Assembly: GCA_937902105.1 (NCBI GenBank)
Contig: CALGTP010000046.1
Span: 1-40,419 of the forward strand
Direction: 5' to 3'
From: an uncultured Actinomycetes bacterium
GTDB taxonomy: Bacteria > Actinomycetota > Acidimicrobiia > Acidimicrobiales > Ilumatobacteraceae
Length of the DNA stretch: 40,419 bases
Shown here: positions 6,798 through 16,746 of the stretch, piece after piece
Layout of the letters: every line of letters starts with the position of its first letter
Numbering within the stretch: the first letter of the stretch is position 1
Translations under genes and position numbers: made by a program
Notes under the pieces: model-generated
What the model saw: the letters and a program-made list of their open reading frames with translations, nothing else
What the model was told of the DNA's origin: nothing
Database searches by the model: none

Positions 6798-8045
6798 GTG
6801 GATGATGTCGCTCAAGAAGTTTTGCGCCAGGTTGCAGAGATCGGGGCCAAGGACCTGAACTGGAAACATGGTCGGGCGTTTTCGCTTGCCTATTACGCGG
6901 GTGCTGATGTGCAAGAAGTTGCGGATCAAGCGTTGGCAATGTACGCCTCAACTAACGGATTAAACGCAGATGCTTTCCCGAGTCTGAAAAAGTTTCAGAG
7001 TGAAGTTGTGCAGATGGTGAGCGCTTGGGTGCATGGTGGAGATCAGGCCGCAGGATTCATGACCAGTGGTGGCACAGAAAGCATTCTCTTGGCAGTCAAA
7101 GGAGCTCGTGAACGAGGTCGCCGCGAGAAGGGAATCACAACTCCAAATGTTGTGTTAGCAACATCGGCTCATGCTGCTTTCGAAAAAGCGTGCTACTACT
7201 TTGGCTTGGAGAGTCGGCGAATCGCGGTCGACGCCGACTGGCGCGCCGATGTGACAGCGATGAGCGCCGCCATCGATAGCAATACGGTTTTGTTGGTCGG
7301 TTCGGCTCCGCAGTACCCGCAAGGAGTCATCGACCCAATCAGAGAGATCGCTTCTCTTGGGCTGAGCATGGATATCAATGTTCATGTCGATGCCTGCATG
7401 GGTGGCGTGACTCTCCCCTTCTTAGAACGTCTTGGCCTGCCGATAACACCTTGGGATTTTCGTGTTGATGGAGTGACGAGTATTTCTGTTGATCTACACA
7501 AATACGGTTACACCGCAAAGGGCGCATCAGTGATTTTGCACCGTAATAAAAAACTCCGTTCGTACCAAACCTTCGTGACCGATAACTGGCTAGGCGGCTT
7601 CTACGGATCTTCGGGTGTGCTGGGGACGAAAAGTGGTGGTCCCATGGCAGCTGCTTGGGCAGTGATGAATTATCTCGGCGACGCTGGGTACCTGCGGCTC
7701 ACCAAGGCTGCCTATGAAGCATGCCAGAAGTTGGCCGACGCCATCGAACAATTTCCGGAACTGCAATTACGGGCCCGCCCAGATAGCACGTTGTTGTCCT
7801 TCGGGGCGCGAGAAACAAATGATGAGTCGCTTCCGATGTTTGATATTTACGCGGTGGCCGATCTTCTCGCACAACGGGGCTGGTATGTCGACAAACAGTC
7901 CCCTCCTGCATCTCTGCACTGCACGGTTAATGCCGTTCACGGTGCCGTGATTGAAGATTTCATCGTTGACCTACGTTGGGCAGTTGATGAGGTGGTAAAA
8001 AACGATTCACAAGGCGAGCGTGGTTCGTACGGCACGATCGAATAG
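6798..8045 (+). CDS. PLP-dependent decarboxylase/lyase, sphingosine-1-phosphate lyase-like
   Basis: 415 residues from GTG 6798. Group II PLP-dependent decarboxylase fold. TSGGTESI (89-96) binds the cofactor phosphate, HVDAC (196-200) supplies the Asp, and K235 in VDLHKYGYTAKG forms the Schiff base. The NxLN-like N-terminus (STNGLNADAFPSLKKFQSEV) and HKYGY motif are characteristic of the sphingosine-1-phosphate lyase branch rather than glutamate decarboxylase (HKY at the lysine is shared by both). There is no transmembrane anchor. A retro-aldol cleavage of a phosphorylated long-chain amino alcohol or decarboxylation of an amino acid are both possible. The next gene, a flavin monooxygenase, follows by 24 bp. 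Confidence 0.85.
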   Translation: MDDVAQEVLRQVAEIGAKDLNWKHGRAFSLAYYAGADVQEVADQALAMYASTNGLNADAFPSLKKFQSEVVQMVSAWVHGGDQAAGFMTSGGTESILLAVKGARERGRREKGITTPNVVLATSAHAAFEKACYYFGLESRRIAVDADWRADVTAMSAAIDSNTVLLVGSAPQYPQGVIDPIREIASLGLSMDINVHVDACMGGVTLPFLERLGLPITPWDFRVDGVTSISVDLHKYGYTAKGASVILHRNKKLRSYQTFVTDNWLGGFYGSSGVLGTKSGGPMAAAWAVMNYLGDAGYLRLTKAAYEACQKLADAIEQFPELQLRARPDSTLLSFGARETNDESLPMFDIYAVADLLAQRGWYVDKQSPPASLHCTVNAVHGAVIEDFIVDLRWAVDEVVKNDSQGERGSYGTIE

Positions 8046-8069
8046 ATCGTCATGTGACAGTATTTCGAG

Positions 8070-9230
8070 ATGAGTCTTCGCTTTGGAATCTTCATGCCGC
8101 CGATGCACAAGACGGGTGTGAACCCGACGTTGGCTCTGCATCGTGATCTACAACTTCTGGAACATCTAGACAAACTGGGCTACCACGAAGCATGGATTGG
8201 TGAACACCATTCTGCTGGATCTGAACTCATCGCTTCGCCCGAAGTCATGATCGCTGCGGCGGCCGAGCGAACCAAACACATCAAACTTGGTACGGGCGTG
8301 AACTCACTTCCCTACCACCACCCATTTATGCTCGCTGACCGAATCGTGATGCTGGATCATCTCACGCGCGGTCGAATGATGTTTGGTGCGGGCCCCGGAC
8401 AGTTGACATCGGATGCGCAGATGATGGGAATTGATCCGATGACCCAGAGACCCCGCATGGAGCAGTCGCTCGATGTGATGATGCGGCTCTTTCGTGGAGA
8501 AACAGTCACAGAAAAGACCGATTGGTTTACCTGCAATGAGGCCGTTCTTCAAGTCAAGCCATATAGCGATTTTGATATTGCCGTTGCATCATCAATTTCA
8601 CCCTCTGGTTCAAAATTGGCAGGCAAATACGGTGTCGGGCTGATTTCGATTGCTGCCACTGAACCGGCGGCCTTTCAAATGCTGGATTACAACTTGAAAG
8701 TCTGGGAAGAGGAAGCAACTCTTCACGGTCATGTTGTTGATCGTTCGAAAGCTCGTCTCATGGGACCGATGCATATCGCCGAAACGGTTGAGCAGGCTAA
8801 AGAAAATTGCCGCTATGGATTGCAATGGGTCTGGGAATACTTGAGTCACATCATTCCTGTGGGTGATCCCAATGGTCCTCCCCCACCGACCGACATTGAC
8901 GAGTTCGTAGATCAAGCCAATGAATCGGGTCGCATGGTGATTGGTACCCCAGAAATGGCGATAGCGCAGATTGAACGACTACAAGAAAAGACAGGTGGAT
9001 TTGGTTGTTACCTTTTCCTTGGTGCTGACCTTGCTGATTGGCATCAGACATTACGCAGTTACGAACTATTCGCCGAGCAGGTCATGCCACACTTCACTGG
9101 TCAACTAGCCGGCCCTCAAGCCAGTTACGACAAAGTGGTTGGTGCTGGAAGTCGTTGGGTTGATGCGACTTTGGGAGCGCAGATGACGGCAATCGCCGAC
9201 TATGAAGCAATGAAGGCTGCGCGCTCCTGA
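8070..9230 (+). CDS. LLM-class flavin-dependent oxidoreductase (luciferase-like)
   Basis: 386 residues. TIM-barrel luciferase-like monooxygenase: the first strand FGIFMPP, then GYHEAWIGEHHS (typical E-H-H segment), the ERTKHIKLGTGVNSLPYHHP block at about 71-90, and RGRMMFGAGPG. These are hallmarks of the bacterial luciferase alpha-subunit-like group using FMNH2. An F420-dependent enzyme is less likely but possible. Substrate is unknown. It follows the PLP enzyme gene by 24 bp on the same strand and is probably in its operon. Its stop codon is within 10 bp of the convergent gene's stop. Confidence 0.88.
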   Translation: MSLRFGIFMPPMHKTGVNPTLALHRDLQLLEHLDKLGYHEAWIGEHHSAGSELIASPEVMIAAAAERTKHIKLGTGVNSLPYHHPFMLADRIVMLDHLTRGRMMFGAGPGQLTSDAQMMGIDPMTQRPRMEQSLDVMMRLFRGETVTEKTDWFTCNEAVLQVKPYSDFDIAVASSISPSGSKLAGKYGVGLISIAATEPAAFQMLDYNLKVWEEEATLHGHVVDRSKARLMGPMHIAETVEQAKENCRYGLQWVWEYLSHIIPVGDPNGPPPPTDIDEFVDQANESGRMVIGTPEMAIAQIERLQEKTGGFGCYLFLGADLADWHQTLRSYELFAEQVMPHFTGQLAGPQASYDKVVGAGSRWVDATLGAQMTAIADYEAMKAARS

Positions 9231-9239
9231 TTCGGTGAA

Positions 9240-10016
9240 TCACGGAAACAAAATGGTGTGCACTTCGGTGACTAATTCGTGTAACTCATTTTGCTCATCT
9301 GGTGTGAGAACGCTGAGATGGTGAGCCATCAAAACATTCGTCAAATTTTCGACTGCTATGAAGTCGTCGCGCAGATGGTCAACATTTTCAAATGGACCAG
9401 ACCAACCGAATCGCTCAGCCGTTTCAGATCCATTATTTATCGGGTTGGCGAGTAACGCTTGAAGGGGCGTGACACCTTGAGCAACGACAGCCGTGATGTG
9501 CACGCTGCCGCGAAGTTCGCGCAAAACATTGAGCAATTGATAGCAACGACCTTGTGGGTCGCTCACCCGAGCCTGACTTTGCCAGCCCGCAAACAAACTC
9601 AAGCCCGCTAATTCGGCTCCGTCAACCACTGCAGTCACGAGTTCGACAAGACGTTGGGCTCGATCAAATGCGCCCAGTCTTGAGCGTCCCCACTCAGCGC
9701 ATGCCAGGGCATAGCGATCAGCACCAGCGCGAGCTCCTTCCACCGCAACGCCCGCTTCCCAAAGAGAGCGCACTAATGCCGGAGCGAAAAAAGCGAAGCC
9801 GCTGGTCACTACCGAGGCATCAACATCTCCGAGCACGCCACCCCGTCCCACGACATAATAAGAAAATCCGCCTGGGTAACCTGCTTGCTTCCCGGGGGTC
9901 AAGGTGTCGGGATGAAGCATGAAAGCGCCTCCAATGGCGCCCACTGATTGGCCTAAGAGTTTGGCGAGTTGTAGGTCAGCGGGTTCACGGTTGGGAGAGT
10001 TGGTGATCGCTGGCAC
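9240..10016 (-). CDS. SCO6745-like actinobacterial protein of unknown function
   Basis: 258 residues from GTG 10016. Sequence pattern (GAIGGAFMLHPDT, then GYPGGFSYYVVGRGGVLGDVDASVVTSGFAFFAP, Ala-rich helices with an FxP motif) resembles the SCO6745 family of helical proteins found widely in Actinobacteria, which have no established function. No catalytic or metal motif stands out. It is a single gene, divergent from the riboswitch-controlled gcvP and convergent with the luciferase-like gene. The family call is from remembered pattern and should be taken as moderate. Confidence 0.6.
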   Translation of the reverse strand: MPAITNSPNREPADLQLAKLLGQSVGAIGGAFMLHPDTLTPGKQAGYPGGFSYYVVGRGGVLGDVDASVVTSGFAFFAPALVRSLWEAGVAVEGARAGADRYALACAEWGRSRLGAFDRAQRLVELVTAVVDGAELAGLSLFAGWQSQARVSDPQGRCYQLLNVLRELRGSVHITAVVAQGVTPLQALLANPINNGSETAERFGWSGPFENVDHLRDDFIAVENLTNVLMAHHLSVLTPDEQNELHELVTEVHTILFP

Positions 10017-10082
10017 ATAAACATTCTATGAGTTGTGCGCTTCCTGATGCTGAGACGAACTAAGGTCGCCTTGTCGTTAACC

Positions 10083-10290
10083 CCGACCGGAAGAGTTGCA
10101 GTGCAGCCAGCACCGTAACGCCGAAGGAGCAACCTCCCCGGAATCTCTCAGGCACACGGACCGGACGGGTGAGACAACGCTGGAAAGTAGATCTGTTCTT
10201 TAGATCTCACCGACGGGGAAAGGTTGATGTCGCGCAGACATCAATTGAAGCTCTCAGGTCTGCCGTAGGCAGAGAGACAGCGGGGGAAGC
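10083..10290 (+). ncRNA. Tandem glycine riboswitch upstream of gcvP
   Basis: Two glycine aptamers in series fill the gap before gcvP. Aptamer 1 (about 10083-10178) has the conserved GGAAGAGT, GCCGAAGGAGCAA and CTCTCAGGCACACGGACCG blocks. Aptamer 2 (about 10180-10283) has CTGGAAAG, ACCGACGGGGAAAGG, an 8-bp hairpin (10224-10231 with 10237-10244), GCTCTCAGGT, and AGAGACAG. Glycine binding by such tandem RNAs turns on gcv genes. No T-rich terminator lies between aptamer 2 and the start codon, so control of ribosome access is more likely than transcription termination. An open frame through the RNA (from 10169) is not a real N-terminus of GcvP. Confidence 0.93.
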
Positions 10291-10308
10291 ACAGGAAATT
10301 CAACATCT

Positions 10309-10313
10309 GGAGG
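10309..10313 (+). promoter_or_regulatory. Ribosome-binding site of gcvP
   Basis: GGAGG with 5 bases before ATG 10319. It fixes the gcvP start and lies about 20 bases downstream of aptamer 2, within reach of riboswitch-dependent masking. Confidence 0.8.
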
Positions 10314-10318
10314 CTTCT

Positions 10319-13174
10319 ATGACCCGTTATTCCCTTGATGATTTGTTTGAACGTGATGCGTTCGCGCGTCGCCATATCGGCACCTTGGTACCCGAAGATT
10401 TGGCCGAGATGTTGGCCACGATTGGTGTTGCTTCGCTGAGCGAATTGATCGACAAAACAGTGCCTGAAACGATTCGCTTACGGGGCGACTTGAACCTCCC
10501 CGAACCGATGGCGGAGCATGATGTGACCAGCGAACTGAAGCGCATCGCAAATCTCAATCGGCCTCGGCGGAGCATGATTGGTATGGGCTATACAGGCACC
10601 ATCACTCCCCCAGTGATTCGGCGTAACGTTCTTGAAAATCCAGCGTGGTACACCTCGTACACCCCGTATCAGCCAGAAATTAGTCAGGGACGCTTGGAAT
10701 CATTGTTGAATTTTCAAACGATGGTCAGTGACCTCACTGGTTTGCCGATCGCTAACGCCTCGTTATTGGATGAGGCGACTGCCGCCGCTGAAGCAATGAC
10801 CATGGCGCGTCGTGTCAGCAAGGTCGCCAGCAACAAGTTTTTTGCGCACCGCGATACACATCCACAAACCCTGGCAGTGATGGCCACTCGGGCCGAACCT
10901 TTGGGCATTGATTTGATCATTGGCGATGAGAGTGCACTCGTTCCACGTGAAGTCTTCGGAGCGCTATTTTCATATCCCTCTTCAACCGGTTGTGTAGGCG
11001 ATTGGTCTGAGACGATCAGCGCAGTCAAGGCATTCGGAGGAATCACGGTCGTCGTTACTGACCTTTTAGCCTGCGTCCTCTTGGCGTCACCAGGTGAATT
11101 AGGTGCTGACATAGCCGTGGGATCAGCGCAACGCTTTGGCGTACCTATGGCTTTTGGTGGTCCCCACGCAGCGTTCATGGCCACAACGCAAGCGTACGCT
11201 CGGAGTTTGCCGGGTCGCCTTGTTGGCGTGAGCACAGACACTGCTGGACGACCAGTCTTACGCCTCGCGCTGCAGACTCGTGAACAACATATTCGACGCG
11301 AAAAAGCTACGAGCAACATCTGTACCGCTCAAGCCCTGTTGGCAAATATTGCTGGTTTTTATGCCGTGTGGCATGGCGCCGAGGGACTGCAACGCATGGC
11401 TCAGCGGGTGAATCGATTGGCATGTATCACGGCCGCAGGGTTGCTCAGTCGTGGACTTGAGTTGCGCCATACAACGTGGTTTGACACCTTGGCTGTCAAT
11501 CTCCCCTCTGGTTCCAAGCAGGTCCTGCAAAAGGCTCGTGACCTGAACATTGATCTGCGAATGATTGACGAGTTTACGGTGGGGCTTACTTTTGATGAGA
11601 CATCTACTTTGGAATTAGTGAGCGATATCTGGGAAGCCTTTGGATTCAACGACATGGCCACTCCCGATTCGTACGACGGCCAAGAACTAGGAATTAGTTC
11701 TAGTTCATTGCGCACCGATGAGATACTGACAGCAAAAGTTTTTCACAACTATCAGACCGAACACGAAATGTTGCGTTATCTGCGGCGTTTAGCCGATAAA
11801 GATCTAGCCCTGGATCGAACGATGATTCCACTTGGGTCGTGCACCATGAAACTCAACGCCACGACGCAGATGGAACCCATCACTTGGCCTCAGTTCGCCG
11901 ATGTCCACCCCTTTTGTCCAGTTGATGAAGTCGAGGGATATCTTCAACTGATTCACGAGTTGGAATCCATGTTGGTGGCCGTGACTGGTTATGACGCGGT
12001 AAGTTTGCAACCGAACGCAGGAAGCCAGGGCGAATTAGCTGGACTCTTAGCAATCCGCGCCTACCACCGCAGTCGTGGTGAGGAGGCTCGCACAGTCTGT
12101 CTGATTCCGTCAAGTGCACACGGTACAAATGCGGCTAGTGCGGTGATGGCGGGGATGTCTGTGGTCGTTACCAATTGTGATGACAGTGGAAATGTTGATC
12201 TTGAAGATTTGCAACGCAAAGTTGACACTGCTGGTTCTGCACTGGCGGCAATTATGGTGACGTATCCCTCAACGCACGGAGTCTTTGAGGACGGCATCAC
12301 GGAAGTGTGCCGCATTATTCACGATGCTGGTGGACAGGTGTATGTCGACGGCGCCAATCTCAATGCCCTTGTCGGTCTCGCCCAACCAGGTGTCTTTGGC
12401 GCTGACGTGAGTCATCTTAATTTGCATAAAACTTTTTGCATTCCGCACGGTGGTGGAGGTCCAGGTGTCGGACCTGTTGCGGTACGCCAACATTTGGCTC
12501 CATTCCTGCCGGGCGATCCTTTGGCTCCCATTGGTTCGCAAGCGGTCGGACCAGTGTCGGCGTCCAAGTTTGGGTCAGCGGGAATTCTGCCGATCTCCTG
12601 GGCTTACATCCGTTTGATGGGTGCCCAAGGAGTGCGCTTAGCCACGGAAATGGCGATCCTTAACGCAAACTATGTAGCCCGTCGTCTTGATGCCCATTTC
12701 CCAGTTCTGTACACCGGAACACATGGCTTTATCGCCCACGAATGCATTATTGACTTGCGTGGGATTACCAAAGACTTTGGAGTCACAGTGGATGATGTGG
12801 CGAAGCGTCTGATGGATCACGGATTCCATGCACCGACGATGAGTTTTCCGGTTTCAGGTACGTTCATGATTGAGCCTACGGAGAGCGAGACCAAAGCAGA
12901 GTTAGACCGTTTCTGTGATGCCATGGTTGCGATTCGTGCGGAGATTGATCAGATAGCAGATGGCACTATTGCTGTGGCGGACAGTCCGTTGCGCCATGCG
13001 CCCCATACCGTGGCCGATTTAGTTGGTGATTGGGATCGCATGTATCCACGCTCGCACGGCACCCCAAGTCTGTCGAGTTCAACGGGTTATCACGCCCCCG
13101 TCAGTCGGATTGACGCGGCATTCGGGGACAGAAATCTCATGTGTACCTGCGCTCCCCTTGAGGCCTATGCCTAA
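10319..13174 (+). CDS. gcvP: Glycine dehydrogenase (decarboxylating), P protein of the glycine cleavage system
   Basis: 951 residues, the normal size of the single-chain (homodimer) P protein with fused N- and C-terminal halves. N-terminal landmarks FARRHIG and [18 protein letters not shown] are present, as are [20 protein letters not shown] and, in the C-terminal half, [10 protein letters not shown] and the cofactor site [18 protein letters not shown] with Schiff-base K704. It decarboxylates glycine and passes the aminomethyl group to the lipoyl arm of GcvH. Start chosen at ATG 10319 because of the strong GGAGG and the riboswitch upstream. GcvH and GcvT are encoded on the opposite strand in the adjacent operon, so only gcvP is under the riboswitch here. 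Confidence 0.98.
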   Translation: MTRYSLDDLFERDAFARRHIGTLVPEDLAEMLATIGVASLSELIDKTVPETIRLRGDLNLPEPMAEHDVTSELKRIANLNRPRRSMIGMGYTGTITPPVIRRNVLENPAWYTSYTPYQPEISQGRLESLLNFQTMVSDLTGLPIANASLLDEATAAAEAMTMARRVSKVASNKFFAHRDTHPQTLAVMATRAEPLGIDLIIGDESALVPREVFGALFSYPSSTGCVGDWSETISAVKAFGGITVVVTDLLACVLLASPGELGADIAVGSAQRFGVPMAFGGPHAAFMATTQAYARSLPGRLVGVSTDTAGRPVLRLALQTREQHIRREKATSNICTAQALLANIAGFYAVWHGAEGLQRMAQRVNRLACITAAGLLSRGLELRHTTWFDTLAVNLPSGSKQVLQKARDLNIDLRMIDEFTVGLTFDETSTLELVSDIWEAFGFNDMATPDSYDGQELGISSSSLRTDEILTAKVFHNYQTEHEMLRYLRRLADKDLALDRTMIPLGSCTMKLNATTQMEPITWPQFADVHPFCPVDEVEGYLQLIHELESMLVAVTGYDAVSLQPNAGSQGELAGLLAIRAYHRSRGEEARTVCLIPSSAHGTNAASAVMAGMSVVVTNCDDSGNVDLEDLQRKVDTAGSALAAIMVTYPSTHGVFEDGITEVCRIIHDAGGQVYVDGANLNALVGLAQPGVFGADVSHLNLHKTFCIPHGGGGPGVGPVAVRQHLAPFLPGDPLAPIGSQAVGPVSASKFGSAGILPISWAYIRLMGAQGVRLATEMAILNANYVARRLDAHFPVLYTGTHGFIAHECIIDLRGITKDFGVTVDDVAKRLMDHGFHAPTMSFPVSGTFMIEPTESETKAELDRFCDAMVAIRAEIDQIADGTIAVADSPLRHAPHTVADLVGDWDRMYPRSHGTPSLSSSTGYHAPVSRIDAAFGDRNLMCTCAPLEAYA

Positions 13175-13225
13175 GTGTGACTGAATCCAAGTCGAAAAAG
13201 GTTGTGGAATCGGTAGTTTGGGCTC

Positions 13226-13675
13226 GTGACTGATGATCAAAATGAATCAAACCAGACCAAGTCCAATCCCGGTGTTGGCGATTTTCTTGGGATGTTGGGT
13301 GGAGCCAACCCGATGATGGCCTTTGGGCGTGCTCTTGAAGGTGCAATGCAATTGTCTGGCGAAATTAAAAAATCTGTGTTGACTTTTAATGACACGATCA
13401 CCGAATTGAATAAGGTTGCCCGTCGAGTTAATGCAATTCTTGATGAAATTGAAGGACCGATCAAAGAGATCGTTCCTTTGGTTCAGGCTTCTGCCAAGCA
13501 AGCTAAGTCGACAATCAAAAAAGCAGATGGGGTTTTGACGCAGGTCAGCACCTTGCCCGCTGAGGTGACTAAGGCCATTGGCACATTGGGCGACTTAGCT
13601 ACTCGGTTAGCTCCGCTCACACAATTCGCGGAAACTGCAGGCGCGATGTTTGGGATCAAGCCTTCAGGTAACTGA
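13226..13675 (+). CDS. Helical protein of unknown function, downstream of gcvP
   Basis: 149 residues from GTG 13226. A Gly/Met-rich segment (FLGMLGGANPMMAFGRALEGAMQL) is followed by long amphipathic helices (about 45-130) rich in Lys, Glu, Ala and Val. The pattern TFNDTITELNKVARRVNAILDEIEGPIKEI resembles phasin-like or coiled-coil actinobacterial proteins, but there is no specific signature. No signal peptide, transmembrane segment or cysteine is seen. It lies 51 bp after gcvP on the same strand and ends 2 bp before the convergent gcvT stop. Whether it is co-transcribed with gcvP is not known. Confidence 0.75.
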   Translation: MTDDQNESNQTKSNPGVGDFLGMLGGANPMMAFGRALEGAMQLSGEIKKSVLTFNDTITELNKVARRVNAILDEIEGPIKEIVPLVQASAKQAKSTIKKADGVLTQVSTLPAEVTKAIGTLGDLATRLAPLTQFAETAGAMFGIKPSGN

Positions 13676-13677
13676 AG

Positions 13678-14724
13678 TTATTTCTTCTGAACAAATGGCA
13701 GATTGACAATCTGACCACTCAGTTGCGTGCCACGAACATCAATAGTGACGAAGTCCCCTACCTCAGTTGTCGGGTGTACGAATGCCAAAGCAATCCCATG
13801 CTCAAGTATCGGAGAGTAGTTTCCACTTGTCACACGCCCAATAATCTCATCGTTCATCAGTACCGCGCACTCTGCTCGAGGCGGTCTGCGTCCTTGCGTT
13901 GCGATACCGCGCAAGATTTGCGAAACACCTCGATCCTTTTCAGCGGCCAAGGCAGAGGAACCGCGAAACTCGCCCTTGCTCCACGAGACCACCCATTCAA
14001 GATTGGCCTGCAAGGAAGTGATGCCCGCTCCCAGTTCGTGACCATGTAGCGCCAGACCAGCCTCAAGGCGCAGTGTGTCGCGTGCACCGAGTCCCGCTGG
14101 TTGGATACCAGATTGAAGAATCGCTGCCCATAGGGCTGAAGCGTGGGCGTTTGGAATGGCGATTTCAATACCTTGCTCACCGGTATACCCGGTGCCTGCC
14201 ACGGTGCACTCAATGCCATTCCAATCACATTTTGCGACTTTGAACTTGCCGACTTTGGAAGCCGCTGGAAAAAATGTGGAAATTTTCTCTAGCGCCGCCG
14301 GGCCTTGTATCGCCAAGACAGCGCGTGATGAGGTGACGTCCTGACCTCCAATAGCAGCGATCACTTGATCAGTGTTTGATGCATTTGGCATCACATCAAA
14401 GACTTCTTCACTGACCCACCAAACAATGATGTCGTCAAGGACAGATGCGTCATGTGTGTCGAGGAGATGTGTGTATTGCGCTCGGCCTGGGCCGATCTTT
14501 TTGAGGTCATTGGTAAAAGCAAACTGCAACTGAGAAAACGCTTGCGCACCTTCAAGGCGTACCGTACCCAAGTGAGAGACATCAAAGACGACTGCATCTG
14601 TTCGACAAGCAAGATGTTCCGCAAGTGTCCCCTGCGGGTATTGCAATGGCATGTCCCAGCCGCCGAATGGCGTTAGTCGCGCTCCAAGTTCTCGATGCTG
14701 TGCATCAAGGGGCGAGTATCGCAC
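13678..14724 (-). CDS. gcvT: Aminomethyltransferase, T protein of the glycine cleavage system
   Basis: 348 residues from GTG 14724, 2 bp after the stop of the upstream MerR gene, so translation is probably coupled. The folate-binding GcvT domain starts with GWDMPLQY and [19 protein letters not shown] and [10 protein letters not shown] follow. The signature [18 protein letters not shown] marks the folate site and a C-terminal beta-barrel ends the protein. Length is slightly below the usual 360-370. It releases ammonia from aminomethylated GcvH and yields 5,10-methylene-THF. Last gene of the pgsA-gcvH-garA-ftsR-DUF151-merR-gcvT run. Confidence 0.96.
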   Translation of the reverse strand: MRYSPLDAQHRELGARLTPFGGWDMPLQYPQGTLAEHLACRTDAVVFDVSHLGTVRLEGAQAFSQLQFAFTNDLKKIGPGRAQYTHLLDTHDASVLDDIIVWWVSEEVFDVMPNASNTDQVIAAIGGQDVTSSRAVLAIQGPAALEKISTFFPAASKVGKFKVAKCDWNGIECTVAGTGYTGEQGIEIAIPNAHASALWAAILQSGIQPAGLGARDTLRLEAGLALHGHELGAGITSLQANLEWVVSWSKGEFRGSSALAAEKDRGVSQILRGIATQGRRPPRAECAVLMNDEIIGRVTSGNYSPILEHGIALAFVHPTTEVGDFVTIDVRGTQLSGQIVNLPFVQKK

Positions 14725-14726
14725 AG

Positions 14727-15191
14727 TTAACCAATTTTACGAATGCGAATATCGGCTGGCTGTGCGAGTTCCGGATAGAGCGCGATGAGTTGCCCATCGA
14801 CTTCATTTTTCACTTGCGCCAGAGGCAGAAGGTTGAGGACTCCCTGTCCGCGGCGCACCACGTCTACTAATTCATCACCTTCGCAGAGGAGAACTGATGA
14901 ACCGCTAATCACCAAATGTGCTGAGGTGATATCCGCCTGAGTATTCTGCGCGAGGTAATTGAATACCTCCCTGACCGACTCAAGTTTGATTCCAGCATCG
15001 AGAAGACTTTTCACCATGCGCAATTCAAGAAGATTGCGATAACTGTAATGACGGCGACTTCCACTGCCTGTTGCATCTGTAATTGATGGGCGAACGAGAT
15101 CTGTGCGGGCCCAATAATCAATTTGGCGGTAGGTGATGCCCACAATTTTAGAGGCTTGAGTTCCACTAAAGGTTGAGACTCTGGCGTTCAT
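14727..15191 (-). CDS. MerR-family transcriptional regulator (Rv1830-like)
   Basis: 154 residues from ATG 15191; the longer frame to 15284 adds a 31-residue basic segment without conservation. Residues 11-32 form the MerR helix-turn-helix ([20 protein letters not shown]), followed by the wing with [14 protein letters not shown] and a dimerisation helix. No cysteine pattern for metal sensing is present. Position after the DUF151 nuclease corresponds to M. tuberculosis Rv1830 (ResR/McdR), linked there to growth and division after drug exposure. The correspondence rests on gene order plus family. It overlaps the gcvT operon by tight spacing. Confidence 0.88.
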   Translation of the reverse strand: MNARVSTFSGTQASKIVGITYRQIDYWARTDLVRPSITDATGSGSRRHYSYRNLLELRMVKSLLDAGIKLESVREVFNYLAQNTQADITSAHLVISGSSVLLCEGDELVDVVRRGQGVLNLLPLAQVKNEVDGQLIALYPELAQPADIRIRKIG

Positions 15192-15305
15192 CTTGCTCCA
15201 ATAATGAGTTCGGGAAAAGTCTAAGGTTTCCCGTAGGTGCTTTTCTTCTAGGGTTAGGGTACGGCGGAACTTGATGAGCGTCAACGTTTACCGAAGCAAT
15301 CCTGC

Positions 15306-15857
15306 TTAGGGTTGAAAATCCTCAGGGTTGATGCTCTCAATGAAATCCCGAAACTCATCCACGAGGTCGTCAGTTGAGGCGCTGGAGGCAATACCGCCTT
15401 GCAGGCTGGCCTCTAGGTCATCTGGGTCAGAGCTTTCTTCAACGGGTTCATCATCAGCAATGATCTTTCCAGCCACATCAAGTACCTCTGATTGGCAATA
15501 GATGGCGCAACCTGAGCGAACAGCGATGGCAATGGCATCTGAGGGTCGGCTGGAGACAACGACTGATCCAGTACGTGATTGCAGATGAAGTTCCGCAAAA
15601 AAAGTGCCTTCGTTGACTTCGGTAATCACGACCCGCTCAAGAATGGCTCCTAATGCTCCGAGTAAGTTAACCACCAAGTCGTGGGTCAAAGGGCGAGGCG
15701 ATTCTTTGCCCTCGCTTGCCCACTGAATGCTGCTGGCTTCGGGGGTGCCGATGTATATCGGTAGCAGACGTCTGAGGCCTTCACGTTCGCGCAGAAAGAG
15801 CACGGGAATATTCCCGGCAACATCAAGACGAACTCCGATCAATTCCATGGGTGTCAT
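15306..15857 (-). CDS. Bifunctional nuclease family protein (DUF151)
   Basis: 183 residues. DUF151 core with LIGVRLDVAGNIPVLFLRE, RRLLPIYIGTPEASSI, THDLVVNLLGALG, FFAELHL and the family hallmark SRPSDAIAIAVRSGCAIYC. Members are named after plant bifunctional nucleases; the bacterial role is not settled. The final 50 residues are acidic and probably flexible. The ATG overlaps the stop of the upstream MerR (ATGA), and a second ATG at 15848 could be used. Equivalent to Rv1829 by position in mycobacteria, where a neighbour of FtsR-like Rv1828. Confidence 0.9.
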   Translation of the reverse strand: MTPMELIGVRLDVAGNIPVLFLREREGLRRLLPIYIGTPEASSIQWASEGKESPRPLTHDLVVNLLGALGAILERVVITEVNEGTFFAELHLQSRTGSVVVSSRPSDAIAIAVRSGCAIYCQSEVLDVAGKIIADDEPVEESSDPDDLEASLQGGIASSASTDDLVDEFRDFIESINPEDFQP

Positions 15858-16744
15858 CGTTGGTCCCCTGGGCGCGTATCTCGTAGCGTACCAACAGCGC
15901 GGGCTACCAAAATAGCCCGAAGTCGGGCACCTAAATCGACAAGGTCATCTAGTAAATCAATTGATTCCTGACGAGATTCTGGGGAACGTCGACGGAGAAG
16001 CGGCAAGACGCGCTGTTCAAAGAGACCGGCTTCTCGCTCAGCAGCGGTTTTCCACGCCTTGAGGTGGCGAACATCGACGCCTACCTCAGTAAAAGCCCGT
16101 GCTACCTCGGCAATTGCCAAATCATGTTCGTCGTATAAAGCCTGAGAACCTGTTTGGTGAGCCGTCACCATGTGGAAGGATTCCAGATCCGCCAGCACCA
16201 CTTCTTGAAGATCAGATAACTGCAGTAATTCAGCCCGTGTGTATATTGCCGGACGACCTACAGCGTCAGACGGATCAGGCAGTGCTGGTCGTGCTGACTT
16301 GCGCGCCGTTTGTGGTGGGGTCACTTTGGCCGCTCGTGCGGCAGGGTGTTTGGCTACATCATGGTTACTCGCATCTCCAGAGACCGTCGATGTATCTTGC
16401 TCAACAATCTCTTGCGCATTGCCGACGTTCTTCAGTCCGCGTGGCTGCGGTCGCTCGTTTTTGTTAGGTCGAATGGTGCCAGTAGGTGGAGTGTCGAGGC
16501 GATCTTTGATGATTCGCAAGGGCAGAAAGTGATCTTTTTGTTCACCCAAGATAAAGCGCAAACGCTCAACATCTTCGTCATAAAATTTTCGATAACCAGA
16601 TGCTGTTCTTTCGGGAACAATCAAACCCTGGCTCTCGAGAAAGCGAATCTTGGAAATAGATACATCGGGAAAATCTTCTAATAACAAGCCGAGTACTTCA
16701 CCTATTGAAAGGTATGAGCGCTCGTTGACGGGATGGGTCGCCAC
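15854..16744 (-). CDS. ftsR: MerR-family regulator, FtsR/Rv1828-like
   Basis: 296 residues. N-terminal MerR helix-turn-helix with the sequence SIGEVLGLLLEDFPDVSISKIRFLESQGLIVPERTASGYRKFYDEDVERLRFIL (12-66), typical of the Rv1828/FtsR group in which the first helix is extended. A Pro/Ala/Lys-rich linker (about 85-160) precedes a helical C-terminal effector-like domain (LQLSDLQEVVLADLESFHMVT). In Corynebacterium glutamicum FtsR regulates ftsZ and cell division. The adjoining garA-like and DUF151 genes fit this assignment. Stop overlaps the next start by 4 bp. Confidence 0.85.
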   Translation of the reverse strand: MATHPVNERSYLSIGEVLGLLLEDFPDVSISKIRFLESQGLIVPERTASGYRKFYDEDVERLRFILGEQKDHFLPLRIIKDRLDTPPTGTIRPNKNERPQPRGLKNVGNAQEIVEQDTSTVSGDASNHDVAKHPAARAAKVTPPQTARKSARPALPDPSDAVGRPAIYTRAELLQLSDLQEVVLADLESFHMVTAHQTGSQALYDEHDLAIAEVARAFTEVGVDVRHLKAWKTAAEREAGLFEQRVLPLLRRRSPESRQESIDLLDDLVDLGARLRAILVARAVGTLRDTRPGDQR

Positions 16745-16746
16745 GA

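Noticed and set aside
9228-9242. Short hairpin at the luciferase-like/SCO6745 junction
   Set aside because: Only 6-bp arms, AT-rich, covering both stop codons; too weak to call a terminator.
10169-10318. N-terminal extension of GcvP by 50 residues
   Set aside because: The extension reads through the second glycine aptamer, has no family similarity, and a strong GGAGG precedes ATG 10319.
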